A stretch of DNA of 64,000 nt from UBA5158 sp963692955 (GTDB taxonomy: Bacteria; Pseudomonadota; Gammaproteobacteria; DSM-16500): the NCBI GenBank assembly GCA_963692955.1, contig OY843587.1:2232001-2296000 (forward strand). Direction: 5' to 3'. This document shows, piece after piece, positions 6,009 through 15,197 of this stretch. How positions within the stretch are numbered: position 1 is the first letter of the stretch; each line of letters starts with the position of its first letter. Below the pieces are notes generated by a model. That model made no database searches. It worked only from the letters and a program-made list of their open reading frames with translations, and was not told the DNA's origin. A program made the translations under genes and the position numbers.

Positions 6009-8339
6009 TTATTCATGAATCGATTCCCACTTATAACCCCAAAAATCAGAAGATGGTGTAAATTCAAATTTTTCAAAAATCTGTATGACAATTTTCTCTC
6101 GGATCAATAAATTTTGAGATTCTTCATTCCCCCCCTTTCGTAACCATTCTGGCTGCTCGTCAATAATTTTTTCTAATATATCTTTACACATTACAAGAAG
6201 ATTAATATTCATATAAAAAATATCTTTTTTAAAGTTGTCCGTATCAGAGACAGACAATGGTGATAATTGTTTTAAAACCCCCAGTTTGTTTTTGTCTAAA
6301 AGTAAAAATGCTTTATTATAATTAATGTTATTGATTGCAAAAACTGGTATAGAAAATTCATTGTGGCAATACAGGCCTTTGAAACCTTGCAAATCTATTC
6401 TCTCAACATCATTTCTCCACGACGCCTTAAATTCGGAGTTATTTTCAAAAAATTTCCAAACATTTATTTCGGATGTGATGATAACAGTCTCAGAAGAAAC
6501 TTTCACTTTTTCAAATAATTGATTTATATTATTAGCTGAAACTTTTATGCAGCGATTCGAAATACTTTCAAAAATAGCTTTATTTTCCCCACTAGCCATC
6601 GATTGAGCAAAACTTCTTTGCCAATTACCGTAATCTATATACCATGATTCAAAAAATAAGGCTTTATCTTCCAATCGGTTTATACCAAGAGAAGGCACAT
6701 TATCAGCTACTGGAACATCTATTGAATCTGAATAAGCTCTGAAATACTTTGTGATGATAGCTCGTAGCGTTGCCAATCTATAAAACTCTGCAATAAATTT
6801 ATCTTTAAATTCATTTATTTTATTTTGACTAACGGGTAAATCTCTGCGCTTTGCTGATATCTGGATTTCTGCTTCAGATTGCAGATAGGCTATAAAAGTT
6901 AAAAGCTTTTCGTCTATGATTTTTTCGCCACGCTCAAATCCAAGCTTTAATAATAATTGTTCATCATTTTTTAGTTCAGACGCACTTTCAGCAAGCTCAA
7001 CTAGTCTATACGTTAAATTTTTAAGATCATGAATGTCCATATCAGGAAGCTGATAAAAATTAATGGTACTCGGACTACCTTGAAAGATATTAATAGCGTC
7101 AGGTAGTAATCTACATAGAAGTAATAAAAAATATTTTCTTATGTATTTACTTCCACCACTATGCCCCTCAAAACTTATCAAGTCTTCACTAAGGTCAAAA
7201 TAAATTGACATCAACTCATCGAGATTTTCTGGCAATACATCATTACCAATCCATATGCTATCGGAATCAGGTGGTTGTTTGTAGTTCCATAAAAATCTTA
7301 TAAATTTGACCCTATTATGGAAAATGCAAAACGCTCCAATATAAATAAATAAATTTCTTAAATTATTAAGTTTAAATTGATTTCTTACAGACTTATTAAT
7401 CTTGGATTCCAATTCTTTCGCTGCGTTAATTTTTGAAGTAGATAGAGCCTTTTCTATGACAACTTTTAAAATTTCAAATTGGATCAACCAGCTATCTAAC
7501 TTTGCAGTGGAGTTAATAGACTTGATTGAATCACTCAAGATTTTAATTTGATTTTGCAAATCATGTTTAGAATCAACCTCACTATACAACTCATAGTTAT
7601 CTTCAAGTAATAAATGCGCATATTCCCAAATTTCACCAGAACCTATGTTAGGGTATAGCCCGTCAACAATGTTAGCGACAAGATCTTTAAATAAGTGAAA
7701 TTTATTTTCAGAAATCAACAGCCTTACCGAAGAAAGAAAGCAATTATCGAAATCATTGAGGTATTTAACTTTAAATTTATCATCATAATTAAAAATAATT
7801 TCTCTATACCAAGAAATCGTGTGATTAAAAAGTTGAATGTCATTAGTATTAATTGCTTGCAAAGTAATATGGCATGACTTCCGCAACATTTGTTTTACAA
7901 ATGAATCTGTTTCATCTTCTCCAGAAAGAAAATGGAGAATTTTATTTAAATTATAAATTGAAAATCTTGCAACTTCTAGATTATCTACTTGGACTGCTCT
8001 CTGATATACTCGCAAAATTTGGTCTACAACAGAAGTAAAGCCTACAGTGTAATTCTCAGAACTGAATGAAAAATTAAACTTTGCTTCCTCGGGATTTCTT
8101 TTTTCTAAACTTAAATATTCTTGACTAAGCACTAAATTAAAGAATTTTTCGGGATCAATTTTTTTTACTAAAAATAATTGCTCGACAATTTCAAAAAGTT
8201 TTTTTAGTGTATTAATAATTAGCTTATTATTATTCCTATCCACTTCATAAAACATTATATCACCAATACCAACCAATGATTGCAGTGATTCTCTGTTCTT
8301 TAAATTCAGTCTTTTATTAAAAAATTTTCTGAATATCAT
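6009..8339 (-). CDS. Unrecognised 776-residue protein, candidate defence component
   Basis: I do not recognise a family. The protein is AT-rich in coding (many Asn, Lys, Ile, Phe) and appears almost wholly helical, with repeated leucine-rich amphipathic stretches suggesting an alpha-solenoid. One hydrophobic patch (LFIYIGAFCIFHNRVKF, about residues 330-346) may be buried helix rather than a membrane span. I find no Walker, PD-(D/E)XK, TIR, HNH or HEPN motif. It begins inside the upstream membrane-protein gene (23-base overlap), so the two are translationally coupled and probably act together. It lies between a controller-protein gene and a DpnI-like/SIR2 pair inside an integrated element. That location suggests anti-phage defence, but this is inference from position only. 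Confidence 0.65.
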   Translation of the reverse strand: MIFRKFFNKRLNLKNRESLQSLVGIGDIMFYEVDRNNNKLIINTLKKLFEIVEQLFLVKKIDPEKFFNLVLSQEYLSLEKRNPEEAKFNFSFSSENYTVGFTSVVDQILRVYQRAVQVDNLEVARFSIYNLNKILHFLSGEDETDSFVKQMLRKSCHITLQAINTNDIQLFNHTISWYREIIFNYDDKFKVKYLNDFDNCFLSSVRLLISENKFHLFKDLVANIVDGLYPNIGSGEIWEYAHLLLEDNYELYSEVDSKHDLQNQIKILSDSIKSINSTAKLDSWLIQFEILKVVIEKALSTSKINAAKELESKINKSVRNQFKLNNLRNLFIYIGAFCIFHNRVKFIRFLWNYKQPPDSDSIWIGNDVLPENLDELMSIYFDLSEDLISFEGHSGGSKYIRKYFLLLLCRLLPDAINIFQGSPSTINFYQLPDMDIHDLKNLTYRLVELAESASELKNDEQLLLKLGFERGEKIIDEKLLTFIAYLQSEAEIQISAKRRDLPVSQNKINEFKDKFIAEFYRLATLRAIITKYFRAYSDSIDVPVADNVPSLGINRLEDKALFFESWYIDYGNWQRSFAQSMASGENKAIFESISNRCIKVSANNINQLFEKVKVSSETVIITSEINVWKFFENNSEFKASWRNDVERIDLQGFKGLYCHNEFSIPVFAINNINYNKAFLLLDKNKLGVLKQLSPLSVSDTDNFKKDIFYMNINLLVMCKDILEKIIDEQPEWLRKGGNEESQNLLIREKIVIQIFEKFEFTPSSDFWGYKWESIHE

Positions 8340-8742
8340 CTATTAACCCTTGCAAAACTATGTCTGTTTTATATGAATACGTTATTATGGTTTTAACCAA
8401 TAAAAATAAAATTAAAAGAGTGAACATAAAAAATAACCAAACGAGGCTTGATAAAAATTTTTCAATATTTGATAAATTTCCATCTATCATGAATATACGT
8501 AACGTCGTCCCCAAAATTAAGTTGCCGAATGCAAATTTTAATAGCCAGCGATTCAGCCAATTTTTTTCAAAGGCTCTAATGATTACAGCAGATTTATAAC
8601 GGTCGGAAATTCTCGTAATGATTTGGATACTAAAAGGTATCCAAAATACTATTACAGCAACGTTAAAAGTATTGATATCAGAAATAAACGCAGGATTAAT
8701 ATGCATTAACAAATTATTAAGCGTATGAATGTAAAAGCACAT
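8317..8742 (-). CDS. Small multi-span membrane protein coupled to the 776-residue gene
   Basis: A 141-residue protein with about three hydrophobic segments: FNVAVIVFWIPFSIQIIT (about residues 26-44), LKFAFGNLILGTTLRIFMI (about 68-86) and FLSSLVWLFFMFTLLILFLL (about 96-115). A short charged cytoplasm-like end follows (VLQGLIDDIQKIF). The ATG at 8742 gives the full first segment, and AGGG lies well upstream. A second ATG 12 codons later has no ribosome-binding site, so the start is uncertain. The 3' end overlaps the start of the 776-residue gene by 23 bases. A membrane protein with a large soluble partner is a common layout for abortive-infection systems, but no known pair is recognised. Confidence 0.6.
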   Translation of the reverse strand: MCFYIHTLNNLLMHINPAFISDINTFNVAVIVFWIPFSIQIITRISDRYKSAVIIRAFEKNWLNRWLLKFAFGNLILGTTLRIFMIDGNLSNIEKFLSSLVWLFFMFTLLILFLLVKTIITYSYKTDIVLQGLIDDIQKIF

Positions 8743-8906
8743 TGTTATATTTTATCCCTGTCTATTTAGAGAGCATGACATTAAATTTTTTGTTGATCTA
8801 GCAAAATATTCAGATCAAATAAAAGCCACTTTTTAACGAGCAATATGTTAATATATTTTCTATTTACTTAAAAGCGTTCAAATTTAGCCTGGTATTGGAG
8901 AAAATT

Positions 8907-9353
8907 ATGGCAACACCAAATCAAGAGCTTGGCAAACTCGGAGAAGTCTTAGTTTCAAAAAAATGCTCCTGCCCCCGCTGTAAAAAAAATAAAACCTTAA
9001 GACGACTTCCTGTGAATTTCAAATGCGCTGACTTGATTTGTGATTTTTGTGGTTATCTGGCGCAAGTAAAATCTACTAGAGTTAATAATATTGAATTATT
9101 TCCCAACACATGCCTCGGTGCCGCCTGGAAAACTCAGAAGGAAAGGATGGATGCAGGAATTTATTTCCCGCTATATTTTGTATTATTTTTTCAGAAAAAA
9201 GTTCGGGTATATTATCTATCTGCCGATTTACAAACACCAGAATTATTTAAAATTAGAAAACCGCTTTCTGCAACTGCCAAACGAGCAGGCTGGCAAGGTT
9301 ATTATTATGATTTTAGAGAACTACCTAATAATGCGTTTGTACGCATATTTTAA
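8907..9353 (+). CDS. DpnI-like restriction endonuclease, catalytic domain only
   Basis: This 148-residue protein resembles the N-terminal catalytic domain of DpnI, which cuts adenine-methylated GATC. A zinc ribbon is formed by Cys22/Cys25 (CPRC) and Cys45/Cys48 (CDFC). The PD-(D/E)XK core lines up as Asp42 in ADL and Lys55 in QVKS, with Gln53 where DpnI has the catalytic Glu. The later stretch PLSATAKRAGWQGYYYDF closely follows DpnI's PLAPTARRAGW region. DpnI has about 254 residues with a C-terminal winged helix; here the protein stops right after the catalytic domain. The ATG at 8907 follows GGAG at 6 bases; an in-frame TTG at 8895 overlaps that site. A modification-dependent nuclease needs no partner methyltransferase, consistent with its absence. 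Confidence 0.8.
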   Translation: MATPNQELGKLGEVLVSKKCSCPRCKKNKTLRRLPVNFKCADLICDFCGYLAQVKSTRVNNIELFPNTCLGAAWKTQKERMDAGIYFPLYFVLFFQKKVRVYYLSADLQTPELFKIRKPLSATAKRAGWQGYYYDFRELPNNAFVRIF

Positions 9354-9481
9354 ATTACGATTTAACATCCGTGCTGTTTCTTTTAATTTTTAAATTGATA
9401 TCATTCATATTCCCGCAATTTCCTTCGACTAAAAGTAAATAGTCATTATACTTTACCTTCTCTAACAGCTTGGAGGAGTTT

Positions 9482-10657
9482 ATGTTTAAGCAAGATACTC
9501 TCTTTATTCTCGGCGCAGGTGCAAGTGTTCCGTATGGATACCCGTTAGGAAATGATCTTATAAATAATATTATAGATATTATTGAAAACGATCTTTTCTA
9601 TTTGTTAATGTCACCTAAATGTGTACAAACCTACAGATCGAATCAAAACTCTATTGATAAAATTATATTTCACTTGAATGATATTGTCGGCGTTCTTGAG
9701 ATGCTATCGCCGACGCTATTCGGTAGTAAACTCATCTCTGTTCAAGGATCGCTTGTATCGTTCGAAGGACATACATTTAAAGTAGCACCATTATCCAAAA
9801 TTAATGAATTTAACAATTTAAAAAATGCATTGATTGAATACGATCCTGTATCTATCGACGCTTTCCTAAATCATCATCCACAGTATGCAGAAGCGGGTAA
9901 GATTATGATTACTTATGCGCTACTCAGCCGTGAGAATAAAAGTTTTTTTCCTCGAAGAATGTTACTTCCTCAAGATAGTATCTCTGATAATTGGTACAGC
10001 TATATTTTGAACGATATCATGTCAGGCTGTAATAGCGCTGCAGATATTACGCAAAACAAACTTAACATAATCACTTTCAATTACGATATGAGCTTAGATT
10101 ATTATTTATCTAAAAAACTTTCAGAAATAGAAATTTTAAATAAAAACAAAATCGCCATTGATTTTATAAATCAACTGACCGGTCAGATTCATCATGTTTA
10201 TGGAAAAATACATGAGGATATACCCTTAGAAACTTATGGTGATTACGTAAATAAAACTTCAAGCGACCCAATGAACCCAGCAGTTACTCTAAGTAACATG
10301 AGACGCTTTTTAAAATCTATCCATACAAGAAATTCTATTAGCTTAATAAATGATGAACGTTCCGCCAAACACGATTACTTAAAATTGATCAAGAAAGCTA
10401 ATAGAATAATAATTATTGGCTTTGGATTTGACAGAGATAATTTAAATATTCTTGGATTTCCTGAAAAAGATTCAAGTTACACCGATCTCTTAGTTGATAA
10501 ACAAGTAATGTATCTAGACTATAAAGGTAGAATGAACAGTCTAGCCGATCAATTTGAAAATTTAAAAAAACGAAATTCAAGAATTTCGATAACTCGATCT
10601 ATAGCTTCGACAATCGTTGATGCATATCAGTTTGATTTTAAAATATACTTGTACTAA
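9482..10657 (+). CDS. SIR2-like domain protein, probable NAD-consuming defence effector
   Basis: A 391-residue protein of the stand-alone bacterial SIR2-like family. Residues 6-21 (TLFILGAGASVPYGYP) form the NAD-binding GAGAS loop. Asn200-Tyr201-Asp202 in ITFNYDMS and a His near residue 238 in HVYGKIHED correspond to the NYD and HG motifs. A later Rossmann strand reads IIIIGFGFDRDN. In several anti-phage systems such domains hydrolyse NAD on infection and stop growth. GGAGGAG lies just before the ATG at 9482, and an in-frame TTG at 9470 overlaps it. It follows the DpnI-like gene by 128 bases on the same strand, at the distal end of the integrated element where cargo genes typically lie. No sensor domain is recognised. 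Confidence 0.83.
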   Translation: MFKQDTLFILGAGASVPYGYPLGNDLINNIIDIIENDLFYLLMSPKCVQTYRSNQNSIDKIIFHLNDIVGVLEMLSPTLFGSKLISVQGSLVSFEGHTFKVAPLSKINEFNNLKNALIEYDPVSIDAFLNHHPQYAEAGKIMITYALLSRENKSFFPRRMLLPQDSISDNWYSYILNDIMSGCNSAADITQNKLNIITFNYDMSLDYYLSKKLSEIEILNKNKIAIDFINQLTGQIHHVYGKIHEDIPLETYGDYVNKTSSDPMNPAVTLSNMRRFLKSIHTRNSISLINDERSAKHDYLKLIKKANRIIIIGFGFDRDNLNILGFPEKDSSYTDLLVDKQVMYLDYKGRMNSLADQFENLKKRNSRISITRSIASTIVDAYQFDFKIYLY

Positions 10658-10672
10658 TAATTATTAAGATAA

Positions 10673-10769
10673 ATGGGGGTATAATCAGGGGTACTTATAT
10701 CCAAATATAAAATTAACTTGATCAAGAACAATAAGTTGAGTGATTAATGTGATAGACACCCTCCCGCCA
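10673..10769 (+). other. Right end of the element: arm site and degenerate attR
   Basis: GGGGGTATAATCAGGGGTAC starts at 10675 and shares GGGGGTATAA with the left-end arm site near 376. Some 65 bases on, CACCCTCCCGCCA (10757-10769) equals the last 14 bases of the tRNA less one T. Together they place the right junction near 10,770. The imperfect repeat suggests the element may no longer excise cleanly. A short CCTCT/AGAGG dyad at 10798-10813 lies just outside. Confidence 0.5.
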
Positions 10770-10823
10770 ATTTGATATATGTTATCCCGTGAATGCTCCT
10801 CTGGCGAGAGAGGTTTATGTAAT

Positions 10824-12974
10824 CTAAATACTATTTCTCGGAGTAAGCGCATTCTCAGCACTGTTATCTTCCTGTGGTGACAGGTTTATAGCACTGAAGA
10901 ACGCAGTGGCTGATCCCAATAAACTTTTTTGCTTCGCGAGTTCTGCATTTTGTAAGAGCGTATGTTGCACAGTCAGAGATTCCGTGACTTGTGAGATAAG
11001 AGATTCTGTTTTTTTTATTTTTTCAGGAAGTTGGGGAAAAGTGATGGCAACATGTTTCACTTTAGAATAATCCATCTCCTGCTGCCAGTTTTCCAATATT
11101 GTTTCGCACTCGCCAAGTGTTTTATCGGCTGCCAAAATCATATCGTTGATGTCATGCAAAGATTTCTTAGATCTATCAAGCCAACGCACATCCTGCACTA
11201 ATGACGTGTAATCGGCGGCAATCGCAATATATTTTTTTCGCAAATTCAGCAAACAAGTTTTTATTTCAAAACCATTGCTTATGACATTACCCAGGTTATT
11301 TATAGTTAACGATTTTTGCGCCTGGTATTGATTGATACCAACTCTGGTACTCAGAATTTCTTTCTGTATGGATTTAAGCTCATGTAGTAAGCTTGCTAAA
11401 GTTTCCTTGTCACTTTCTTGAACGTTTGCCAGTGAATCAGCAAGTGATGCCATACGCGGTTTAATAATCTTAGTGAGTTGGTTGCCTATTTTGAATAATG
11501 TCTCAAAGTTAATTATATCAGCATAAAATTCTAATTTCTCATCCTTTGCTTCGGCTTTGTCGTCTCTTGGCTCCTGCTTGGTAGACTTAAATTGTATAAG
11601 CTCTTGATCGTAAATTTGGATTCCTTTAGAAACCATCGCTTGCGTTATAGTAAATTGCTCTTGAAGCAAAACTTTTGAATTATCCAAATCTACTTTGAAT
11701 AAATGACTGGGAGAGGTAGAAAAGATTTGGGTTAAACCTTCTAAACAATGGTTTAAGTAAAACAACAAATAAATTAAATCGGCAAGGAGGAGAAACAGTT
11801 CATTATCATTGATAAGAGCATATCTGTTTTGGCTTATCAAAGCCTTCGGTAAATCCTGCTTTTGAATATTTCTTCCCATCACAAGAATGTCTATGGGTTT
11901 TTGTTTAGGTTTCTTCTGGCTTGGCTTATCAAGAACTTTATTTACTTTACCATCTTGGTCGACAAGCGTTACGATTTCAAATCTGGATGATGGGTTGACT
12001 AGCGTACAAATTTTTTCAATAGAGATAGGCAAGATTAGTTTAAGCTGACGCTTGAATTTATCATTAAATTCATTTCGGATACGCTCTTTTTCATTAATGA
12101 TACCTGCCGGTAAATATTTTTTATCAATCACAGATAAAGGCGGCAACACATACTGGCGAAGCATTGATAATTCACTTATTATTTCATGCATTAATTGAGG
12201 CTCTAACGCAATACTACCACCGTCTATACCAATTAAAAAAATTGCTGGTTTATAAAATTTTGATTGTTGTATTTCCAAAGCCAAGTCGCTAGAACTAAAC
12301 TGTGCACCGTGGCATCGTATTAAGGCAAAAAAGGGTTGATCGAAAACACTAAAGTTTGATTTGTCATAAATCGTATTAATCTTTTGTTCCAACTCATGAA
12401 TAAGTTCAATCATTGCGTTTAAATTTTTTCCGAGCTCCACTTTATCATTAGTTAATCTCTCAATGTATGCCGGGTCTCCAGATCGATTATTCATATAAGT
12501 TCTATATTTTATAAAGTCTTCTTCCTCAGGGTACGTCGTTAAGAAATCCATCATCACTTCCAACTGCATGATGAGAGTACGTAATCTATTTGTTTCTATA
12601 TGACCCGTAGCTTCTTTACTCTCGGCAGAATAAATTTTAGCGAAATCCTTTTTGATTTTGTTAATATTAATATAACCGTCAACCTTGATTTTCTTTTCAA
12701 CCTTCAAATGGGTAATAAGCTTACCTGAATTTAATTTAGCAACGGCTTTTTTTGTAGCGTTATTTTGATTGATGTCGAGAGAGACTAATAGCTTCAATAT
12801 CGCGTGCAAATCTTCACAAAAATCTATAAAAGCCTTCCGGCACACTTGTCGGTTGTTATTATTCTCCATCAACACTAAACGTCTTTGCATCTCTACGACA
12901 TTATAAAAAGGCAAAGCCATATTTTCGTTTAGAAACATTTTATCTAAGTTGTAAATAATATTATGAACCAACAT
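10824..12974 (-). CDS. Unrecognised 716-residue helical protein, effector-like
   Basis: No family is recognised. The protein is soluble and strongly helical with long coiled-coil-prone stretches. These are about residues 170-200 (ERLTNDKVELGKNLNAMIEL) and most of 490-680 (LADSLANVQESDKETLASLL; ETILENWQQEM). A Lys/Pro-rich break (KPSQKKPKQKP) sits near residues 345-355. The end is polar (SPQEDNSAENALTPRNSI), without a signal peptide or membrane span. It lies just outside the inferred right end of the integrated element and has no close operon partner. Large coiled-coil orphans of this kind in Legionella-like genomes are often Dot/Icm substrates, but nothing here proves that. No good ribosome-binding site precedes the ATG, so the start is uncertain; several later ATGs are possible. 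Confidence 0.6.
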   Translation of the reverse strand: MLVHNIIYNLDKMFLNENMALPFYNVVEMQRRLVLMENNNNRQVCRKAFIDFCEDLHAILKLLVSLDINQNNATKKAVAKLNSGKLITHLKVEKKIKVDGYININKIKKDFAKIYSAESKEATGHIETNRLRTLIMQLEVMMDFLTTYPEEEDFIKYRTYMNNRSGDPAYIERLTNDKVELGKNLNAMIELIHELEQKINTIYDKSNFSVFDQPFFALIRCHGAQFSSSDLALEIQQSKFYKPAIFLIGIDGGSIALEPQLMHEIISELSMLRQYVLPPLSVIDKKYLPAGIINEKERIRNEFNDKFKRQLKLILPISIEKICTLVNPSSRFEIVTLVDQDGKVNKVLDKPSQKKPKQKPIDILVMGRNIQKQDLPKALISQNRYALINDNELFLLLADLIYLLFYLNHCLEGLTQIFSTSPSHLFKVDLDNSKVLLQEQFTITQAMVSKGIQIYDQELIQFKSTKQEPRDDKAEAKDEKLEFYADIINFETLFKIGNQLTKIIKPRMASLADSLANVQESDKETLASLLHELKSIQKEILSTRVGINQYQAQKSLTINNLGNVISNGFEIKTCLLNLRKKYIAIAADYTSLVQDVRWLDRSKKSLHDINDMILAADKTLGECETILENWQQEMDYSKVKHVAITFPQLPEKIKKTESLISQVTESLTVQHTLLQNAELAKQKSLLGSATAFFSAINLSPQEDNSAENALTPRNSI

Positions 12975-13286
12975 AGCGACGGATACTCTTTTAAAGTGAC
13001 ATTAAAGCCCAGCATTATAACTATTGTTCAATATACTGTCAATTGAAAGGTGGTCAACAATTCCGGTTTATGCGCTTTGATCGCCAACCCATTAATATAT
13101 ATGAGGTTTTCCAGTAGCTGAAAATGGACAGGCAAATGCGTTCTGTCCCATTATGTGTGAGATTATGGCGTTGAATTTTTGTTTCCATTTCTTCGAGAAA
13201 GGTATCGCTGACATGCGAAAATAATATATAACTATTTTTTGCAAGCATAGGTTAATTCTCGCTGGACGAAAAAATTGAGAAGAATT
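12975..13286. other. Intergenic region between divergent genes
   Basis: About 310 AT-rich bases separate the 716-residue gene (minus) from the yejM-like gene (plus) and must hold both promoters. Short overlapping minus-strand frames (13040-13250) read like two pieces of one frame-shifted peptide, but no family is recognised. I see no confident promoter or terminator. Confidence 0.4.
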
Positions 13287-15197
13287 ATGCTCATTACATT
13301 TCAACACGAAGCTCAAAAAAAACTAGCCCGCTGGGTAACGTTATTTTTCTTAGGAAATATATGCTTTTTATGGGTTATTGGCATCGGTTATATTTCTTTA
13401 TTTTCTTACCAATGGCTACCTTTAGAATTTTCACATCTTTCCAAAACTATGCAATGGGTCAGCGGAATTTTTTTAGTCGCTACTTATCTTAGTCATCTTG
13501 CGTTATTAAATTTATTCTTTATTCTATTTTTTATCCCAGCCGTTTTATTATTTTATCGCTCTGCCCGCATTATTCATGTTATAGCAATCCTAGCTGCCAG
13601 TCTTACAACAATGTATTTGTATGCCGACACGGTTGTTTATAATCTTTATCATTTTCATTTGAACGCTACGCTATTGCGTGTGCTTGAGAATGAATTTAAC
13701 GCGAAAGGGTTGGGTGGCTCGAATTGGGAGATGATGGTAATTCTTTTGATGGTTGCGCTGATTGTTTTTCTCAATGTGATTTATGCAGCTCTTTTACAGC
13801 GTTTCTTAAAAAGAAAAAATAGCGGCAACCATATCACTAAATATTTCTTAAGCTTTCTCGCTGTCACGTTTTATTGTTCATACATGTTGTTATTTTTTGC
13901 GACAAAAAACGATAGCACATTGTCGGAATTTAAAAATCTCACGCGCTTTTTGCCTTTCAATGAATTTGCATTGAATAACTTGGTGAAGGACACAAGTAAA
14001 ATTTGCCTGCTTACGACCGATAAAAAAAGTTATATTTATCCTTTGGTGCAAAGCAAAGATAAATTGCATTATCCTTTGCATAGCATTACCGACGCACCTG
14101 GCGCGCTTAAATACAACGTCGTCATAATCATGGTGGATGCTTGGCGCGCGGATATGTTGAATTCCGAAATCATGCCGCAGACGTTAAAATTTTCCCAACA
14201 AGCAGCGCGGTTTAACCAGCATTCCAGCGGCGGTAATGCTACTATCTCCGGCATAATTTCTTTATTTTATAGTTTGCCAGGCACGTATTGGGGTTCTATT
14301 GAGAAACAACACACTACCCCACTATTGATAGATGAATTTATAAAAAATCAGTATCAAATGGGGATTTTTGCCAGCGCGACGTTAGAGAAACCGAATTTTC
14401 GGGAAGTGATTTTTAGCCGCGTGGATGATGCGTTGGCGAACCAGAGCGGCAAGACGCCTTTTGACCGTGACATTCAAGTCACGCAAGAATTTAAAAAATT
14501 TATCGCGACTTCACATAACAATCCGCAACCATTTTTTAGTTTTGTTTTTTACGATGGCGCGCATTCGTATTGTGGTTATCCTGAGAATTTAGCGCCACTC
14601 AAGCCAGCGCAAGAAAATTGTAACCGCTTGCGTTACAATGCCACCCGTGACACAGAGTTATATTTCAACCGTTATAAAAATTCACTAATGATTATCGATG
14701 CGCGCATCAAAGAAATAATAGACACGTTACAGCAAAATAATTTATTAGAAAAAACTATCGTGATCATCACCGGCGATCATGGCGAAGAATTTAATGATAA
14801 TCATCAAGGTTATTTAGGCCATGCTTCGAATTATTCTGTTGCGCAAGTGCATACGCCACTAATTATTTATTGGCCGCACACCAAGCCAATTGTTTACGAA
14901 CACTTTACTAGTCACTACGACATCGTTCCCACTTTAATGAAAAGACTTTTTCACAACTCAAATGCGTTTGCTGATTACAGCGTCGGCATGGATATCTACG
15001 ATCCCGTGCCGCGGCCTTATTTTATTATCAGCAGCTATCTTAATTTTGGTATTGTGGATCATGAAAACATCGTGAATATTGATAAGGACGGGAACTTCTA
15101 CCTTACTGATAAGGCATTAAAGCCGCTGCCGACCAATCAATTAAACGTAACTAATTTAAAATTTGCGTTCATCGATCTTAGAAAGTTTTATTATTAA
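13287..15197 (+). CDS. yejM: YejM/PbgA/LapC-like inner-membrane pseudo-sulfatase
   Basis: A 636-residue protein: about five hydrophobic helices (residues 15-200, DUF3413-like), a linker, then a periplasmic alkaline-phosphatase/sulfatase fold. Fold markers are NVVIIMVDAWRADML (about 275-289), the HSSGGNATISG segment at the nucleophile position, and IVIITGDHGEEFNDN with GHASNYS (about 490-515). In Enterobacteria YejM/LapC restrains LapB and so stabilises LpxC, tuning lipopolysaccharide synthesis; it needs no sulfatase activity. The nucleophile site lacks the CxPxR signature of true sulfatases, consistent with YejM. The ATG at 13287 is preferred, with weak GAGAAG upstream, over a TTG at 13275. 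It appears monocistronic. The exact function in this organism is inferred from the family. Confidence 0.78.
   Translation: MLITFQHEAQKKLARWVTLFFLGNICFLWVIGIGYISLFSYQWLPLEFSHLSKTMQWVSGIFLVATYLSHLALLNLFFILFFIPAVLLFYRSARIIHVIAILAASLTTMYLYADTVVYNLYHFHLNATLLRVLENEFNAKGLGGSNWEMMVILLMVALIVFLNVIYAALLQRFLKRKNSGNHITKYFLSFLAVTFYCSYMLLFFATKNDSTLSEFKNLTRFLPFNEFALNNLVKDTSKICLLTTDKKSYIYPLVQSKDKLHYPLHSITDAPGALKYNVVIIMVDAWRADMLNSEIMPQTLKFSQQAARFNQHSSGGNATISGIISLFYSLPGTYWGSIEKQHTTPLLIDEFIKNQYQMGIFASATLEKPNFREVIFSRVDDALANQSGKTPFDRDIQVTQEFKKFIATSHNNPQPFFSFVFYDGAHSYCGYPENLAPLKPAQENCNRLRYNATRDTELYFNRYKNSLMIIDARIKEIIDTLQQNNLLEKTIVIITGDHGEEFNDNHQGYLGHASNYSVAQVHTPLIIYWPHTKPIVYEHFTSHYDIVPTLMKRLFHNSNAFADYSVGMDIYDPVPRPYFIISSYLNFGIVDHENIVNIDKDGNFYLTDKALKPLPTNQLNVTNLKFAFIDLRKFYY

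Noticed and set aside
5338..10657. A complete restriction-modification system
   Set aside because: A C protein and a DpnI-like nuclease are present, but no methyltransferase motifs (such as FxGxG with DPPY or NPPF) appear in any gene of the region.
13040..13260. Possible degraded gene upstream of yejM
   Set aside because: Two short minus-strand frames could be joined by a frameshift, but neither resembles a known protein and the region must hold two promoters.
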